Assembly (NCBI GenBank): GCA_963921825.1
Contig: OY997594.1
Location: 32,656,956 to 32,720,955 of the forward strand
Direction of reading: 5' to 3'
Length of the DNA stretch: 64,000 bases
Source of the DNA: Erodium maritimum
Taxonomy: Eukaryota > Streptophyta > Magnoliopsida > Geraniales > Geraniaceae
The first letter of the stretch is position 1. Each line of letters starts with the position of its first letter. The notes under the pieces were generated by a model. It worked only from the letters and a program-made list of their open reading frames with translations, was not told the origin of the DNA and did not search any database. A program made the position numbers and the translations under genes. This document shows positions 60,091 to 64,000 of the stretch, piece after piece.

Positions 60091-61970
60091 TTTTTTTTTG
60101 ATAAATGATGATTTTATTAATAGGCTTTGAAAGATTACAAAACCAATAATCTTTTTGCCCCAAGATAGGGAAAAAAGAGAGGACCGCTAAAAGCTATCCC
60201 AAATAACCTTCAAAAGAGACTCTACCACAAACGGTAAGACAATCTTCCTAAAAAAATGAGAAAAAAGCAAAAATGAAGAAAGGGGATAATAGCCAAGTAC
60301 AAGTACTAGTCGATAGAAGGGGAACATCCTTGTATTCTATCTATAGCAAAGTCCCAGTAGTGACAAAGTGTCTCCAAGCTTCATTTTTACGCTGAGCCTC
60401 GAGCTTCTCAGTTTCACTCATACAGAGAGAGCGTGTCGAAACTCGAAAAGGCTGGTGGGGTTTCTTTTTTCTTTTCCCTTTAACCTTCTGTATCGTTTCT
60501 GGCGACCAAGCTGGAAAGTCTTGATCGAAACTTGACAAAGAGTTAAGGGAGGAAGACGATAAAACCCGAGAGTCCGATATGGGGGGAAAACTCATCACCA
60601 GATCGGAACACGATGCAAGAGGGCGGACAAAAGTGGCATTTGTAAGCCCAATTCGCATGTGACATGACGCAGGCCTATTAACAGCTGATCCAGTAAGAGA
60701 AGACTCAAGTGGGCATGTTAAAGGGTTGTAGGTTTGGGTTGCTGGACCCAAGAGTAACCCAACACCCGAATTAATCTGCGTCAAAGCTGAAGTTGTAGGG
60801 TCTACGACTGAAAGTGCTGAAATCACGCTAGGCTCGACAATTGCTGCTGAAATCGCGCGAGGAGGCTCGACAGTTGCTGCTGAAATCGCGCGAGGAGGAG
60901 AATCTGAATCTAGATCGCGAATCAATTCAAATTGATTTGAGATTTCAAACTTTCCCGAAGGAAGCTCGCGAGATTGACTGGCACTGATTTTCCCCGCCAA
61001 TGGAGTTGGTCTTGACGCCAGAGTGCTCACCGGGGAGTGGTGAGCTGGTCTCGTCGCCGGATTGCTCACCGGAGGAAGGTCCGGTCCTTGTACATGGCTA
61101 GCGGCCGGGATGATAGGCTGCAGATCTAAACCTGCGTCTGTCTGATCCAAATCAGCGTCACAAGGTCGAAATTCTGGCTGGTTTCGCCGGAGCTGCCTAT
61201 CAAGGTTTCCAAAAACCTTCTCCAATGGGATCAGATCTGTAGGTTGTTTGGACTTCTTCACTGGGGTTTGAGTAGTGCTCTGTTTCACCACTTTCGAATG
61301 ATGTTCACTGGACAACCGAGAACGGGCAAAGGCGATAGAAAGTTTGTGGTCGTTGAAAGTGAAGTCATTGAAAGAGTCGATCACCAACGAGGCAGCTTCC
61401 TTCGATCTGAAATTGACGAACCCGAAGAGGTAGCCTCTTTTGTTTCGCCTCTTGCAGACATTGGCGGAAACAACCTCGCTGTATGGTCCCATCGTGTTCC
61501 TAATCCACTCCACAGTTGTACCAGCCGGGAGGTTGCAAACATATACCTCAGATCCTTGAGATGTTTCCGTCTCTGTCCGAGGAGGTTGCTGAGTCTCCTT
61601 CGTAGCGTTCGTCGACTTCGATGCCGGGACGGAACCATCTTGATTCACTTTGGTTGCGGTCTTGCTTGAAGGTTGAGTCGCTCTCTTCTTCGAACTGCTT
61701 GCCTTGGTTGTGTTGTTGCAGCGAGCTATGATGTTGCAATAGACATCATAGCTAGAAAGCAACACTGAGCAGAACGCATGAAAGGGAGCATGTTTCATAC
61801 TTTCACCGTACTGTTTGTTTGCAGAAGATTCAAGAGAAGTTACATATCTTTGAGCAAACAAGCTTCTAAGTTGTCGAAGATCTGGCAGATCAGCAAATCT
61901 TGCTGCAGCATATGATAGAGACGCTACGGCTTCTTGGCACTCAAAAGGACACTCCCTACAGAACAGAGTA
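60091..61970 (-). mobile_element. TSD-flanked, poly(A)-tailed chimeric retro-insert (IST1-like + RRM LINE ORF1)
   Basis: On the minus strand the insert ends in a poly(A) (T-run 60091-60099) preceded by ATCATCATTTATC. About 15-bp near-identical direct repeats bound it. It has coding capacity for one long protein and no ORF2. The 3' part resembles a LINE ORF1 with an RRM. The 5' part (about 61800-61960) resembles an exon of an IST1-family gene, which LINEs do not normally carry. The boundary between the two lies between about 61640 and 61810; a 10-bp inverted repeat (61725-61734 and 61743-61752) falls there. Confidence 0.6.
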
Positions 61971-61978
61971 CGTTTCAT
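60341..61978 (-). CDS. IST1-like / RRM fusion ORF, 545 codons, uninterrupted
   Basis: The ATG (61976-61978) lies in the TSD copy, i.e. in target DNA. Residues 9-56 (ECPFECQEAVASLSYAAARF, DLPDLRQLRSLFAQRY, SLESSANKQ) match the central part of the IST1 domain of ESCRT-III regulators that bind Vps4. The domain is partial: the amino-terminal helices and the rest are missing. Residues 143-221 form an RRM with RNP2 VYVCNL (145-150) and RNP1 RGYLFGFVNF (181-190), as in the RRM class of plant LINE ORF1 proteins. The remainder is low-complexity, with a 33-bp duplicated PPRAISAA-VEP unit near residues 363-390 and a basic KGKRKKKPHQPF patch near the end. It has no stops or shifts, unlike every other retroelement ORF here. 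Whether it is expressed is unknown. Confidence 0.6.
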   Translation of the reverse strand: MKRTLFCRECPFECQEAVASLSYAAARFADLPDLRQLRSLFAQRYVTSLESSANKQYGESMKHAPFHAFCSVLLSSYDVYCNIIARCNNTTKASSSKKRATQPSSKTATKVNQDGSVPASKSTNATKETQQPPRTETETSQGSEVYVCNLPAGTTVEWIRNTMGPYSEVVSANVCKRRNKRGYLFGFVNFRSKEAASLVIDSFNDFTFNDHKLSIAFARSRLSSEHHSKVVKQSTTQTPVKKSKQPTDLIPLEKVFGNLDRQLRRNQPEFRPCDADLDQTDAGLDLQPIIPAASHVQGPDLPPVSNPATRPAHHSPVSTLASRPTPLAGKISASQSRELPSGKFEISNQFELIRDLDSDSPPRAISAATVEPPRAISAAIVEPSVISALSVVDPTTSALTQINSGVGLLLGPATQTYNPLTCPLESSLTGSAVNRPASCHMRIGLTNATFVRPLASCSDLVMSFPPISDSRVLSSSSLNSLSSFDQDFPAWSPETIQKVKGKRKKKPHQPFRVSTRSLCMSETEKLEAQRKNEAWRHFVTTGTLL

Positions 61979-61985
61979 TTTTTTC

Positions 61986-63316
61986 TATTGATGTATTGTA
62001 GTGTTGCATTTAAGTTTTTTTTAGTACTTAAAACTTTATTTCTGTTGGCAATGTTGCAATCAATTTTTGGCACATCTAGAGGTACTTCGATCATAAACCA
62101 AATCCTAAAATTGTTCCAAGTACTGGTAATCTTGCTTGACATAATGGAAGACAAGAGAGATAATGTCGAAAATTATAAGTCGTTATTGATATCTTCATTG
62201 TCCGCTCGTTGGAATCAATGAATAAAGTTTTGTGGTGTTGCTCTTCCTCTTCCTCTTTGGTCTACATCTATCAATTGAAAATTCTAAAAATGAAAATAAT
62301 GACTGAAAAAACGAATATCATTCATCAAATCGATCATTGACAATTTTAAATATGAGAAGTGGTCGAGAACAAAAGGAATCAAATAAGAGACAATTCAATA
62401 AATTATTGGAATATAACTATAATTGGGACTTCAATTATCTGCTTTAGTTTTTAGTTGAGTTAATCCTCTAATATGGTGTCAGATCTTGGAGCTTCACATA
62501 CACAAGTTGAAATTCCACTACCTACAAAATATATGATTATTTCTCTACTAACCTAATTTTCTTAGCCCTATTTTGTTCCCAATAATTGTCTCTCTATTTC
62601 TAAAAAGATGAAAAGGTGGAAACACATCCTTTTGTATTGGTCGTGACCAGTAAGCTACATGTTGCTTAAATGTATTAAATACAGTGATCTAAAAATCTCG
62701 ACCAACCCCCGCCTAGACGCCATTTCTTTGTTGGCCGACTCGATTATCACCCGATTAATTCTTGTTTAGTCCCTGATTAATCCCTAAAAGGCCCTAGCTT
62801 CCTAACTAACGCCTAGCGGTTTTTAGAACCTTTGTTAAATGTGATACCTAAAGTATTGTTCATTTACTTCTAGTACTAAAAATGGACGAAATATTCCATT
62901 TCGCTAGTCATGTGACCTATTTGACTGTTAAATAGAGAGTGAAATGACAATTTTACCCTAACTCACCTAAACCTTATGGATTTTAAAGAGGGAAATTACC
63001 ATTTTCTTTTATTTAATAATAATAATAATAATAATAATAAAATTCATAAAATAATTTTAAAATAAAAATAATTACAAAAAAATGAAAACTAATGATATTA
63101 TTATTTATTTCGCTAAAAAAATAAAACATTAAGGAATTATTAAGGTATTAATGATGGAGGGTATACCGTTCTTTAATTATGGATAAGTTAATTCAAATGC
63201 AAAATAAAAAAATTGATCAATTTATGTCTTGATGTTAGGTTTACTAAAAGAAATAAGTGGCCAATATTTTAGACATCGTATTTAACATTTTTTTAAAATT
63301 GATAGTTTATTGTTCG
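61986..63316. other. Intergenic stretch with AAT microsatellite
   Basis: No gene recognised. I looked for the remaining IST1 exons on the minus strand here and found none. 63014-63041 is an (AAT)n microsatellite. 62700-62830 contains cgcctagacgcc and gattaatc type words, possibly a small transposon remnant. Confidence 0.5.
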
Positions 63317-63597
63317 TGTTATGAAAATATGTCTTGGATGACTAACATTTCATAGAGACTTAAGTTGCAAGACTTTTGGTTTTCCATTTTCCTTCTTTAT
63401 GTGTAGGTTAATGTGTATAGGTTAATATGTCATTAAAATTATGACCTTTCATGTACATGTTATGAGACTATAAATAGAGGTTATTGTAAAGAATGAAAGC
63501 ATATCAATAAAATAATCTATTCTACGATCTCTATGTTCTCTTGTTCTCTCTAATATCGTTCTTCCATTTACAACATTTTGTTCTTACTTTCACAACA
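63317..63597 (+). repeat. 5' LTR of Copia C (281 bp)
   Basis: TGTTATGAAAATATG at 63317 to TTCACAACA at 63597, with tataaatag at 63469-63477. Length and termini match the LTR of Copia B (8837-9118). Directly after it comes a leader beginning cgttatcagcacga, a known style of Copia primer-binding region. The left boundary is inferred from that similarity. Confidence 0.7.
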
Positions 63598-64000
63598 CGT
63601 TATCAGCACGATTTGTTCTACTGGGCAGGTATCAAATTTTTATATTATAGTGAATTTATTTGAATTTGATTCATGCTTATTTATATAAATTCATTTACGA
63701 CTTCCGATAAGTATGCTATGTGATTGTCAATATACATTGGATCTCTCACATCAGAAATTTGATGTTTATTATACTTGTGTTTTTTTTAATTTGATACTCG
63801 AATATGAGATTTGTTAAAATTGAATCATTTGGACCTGAAGTTCCAAGATGCGAACCATTTTTCTTATAACATTCAACTTGGCTTAAAGGCATGCAGCTTG
63901 AAAAAAAATTATATACGGTTACATGGATAGTTTAGCTACTCCATGTGTTCTCTCGCCGCATAGTCATCTTGTGGATAAATTTATGAGGTTGTATATTGGT
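63598..64000 (+). mobile_element. Copia C leader, element continues beyond window
   Basis: Starts with cgttatcagcacgat, the presumed primer-binding site next to the LTR. No gag ORF is visible before the window ends. The rest of the element should lie to the right. Confidence 0.6.

Noticed and set aside
61986..64000. Missing IST1 exons right of the fusion ORF
   Set aside because: I read the minus strand for further IST1 domain helices and found none, so a resident IST1 gene cut by a LINE is less likely, though not excluded beyond the window.
1..64000. CRISPR, operon or bacterial-type defence system
   Set aside because: The sequence is plant nuclear DNA with introns and retroelements. The regular 23-bp repeats lie inside a MULE-like element and lack CRISPR repeat-spacer structure.
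1..64000. tRNA or rRNA genes
   Set aside because: No cloverleaf or rRNA signature was recognised by eye. The tRNA-like words at 6474 and 63598 are retroelement primer sites.

Overview
The window is repeat-rich nuclear DNA of a flowering plant, probably a eudicot, though I cannot name the species. It has spliced genes with canonical GT-AG introns, a GRAS transcription factor carrying a miR171 target site, an HVA22-type ER protein, and dense Copia, LINE, MULE-like and gypsy-like repeats. No operons, CRISPR arrays, tRNA or rRNA genes were recognised.

Region by region: 1-9118 is a nest of two Copia elements. A minus-strand element with about 1.7-kb LTRs is inserted into the RNase H region of an older plus-strand Copia, whose 282-bp 3' LTR ends only 174 bp before the HVA22-like start codon. 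9293-14054 is an eight-exon HVA22-like (type k) gene, convergent with an intronless GRAS/HAM (SCL6/22/27-type) gene at 14321-15724 on the minus strand. These two are the only ordinary host genes I can support. 16680-20915 holds decayed LINE pieces. 22821-27635 is a LINE bounded by a perfect 13-bp target-site duplication.

30880-43120 is a minus-strand LINE and a gypsy-like solo LTR rearranged together. A 4,240-bp block is present twice in tandem, and the first 303 bp of it a third time. The third copy sits inside the LTR, which suggests a templated 303-bp insertion followed by unequal crossing over. 43859-53946 is a cluster of minus-strand retroposons: a LINE with a smaller retroposon nested in its ORF1, an ORF1-only LINE, and a 1.74-kb non-coding retroposon with a perfect 14-bp TSD. 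Several share a terminal CTGATAAAAAA tail. 55591-56582 is a MULE-like non-autonomous element filled with 23-bp minisatellites. 58011-60040 is a decayed plant-mobile/DUF1985-like gene.

60091-61970 is the most unusual object. It is a poly(A)-tailed, TSD-flanked insert with an uninterrupted 545-codon ORF that joins an IST1 (ESCRT regulator)-like segment to a LINE-ORF1-like RRM protein. The window ends in the 5' LTR and leader of a further Copia element, whose LTR ends resemble those of the one beside HVA22k. All family calls come from reading motifs by eye. No database search, alignment program or expression data was used.
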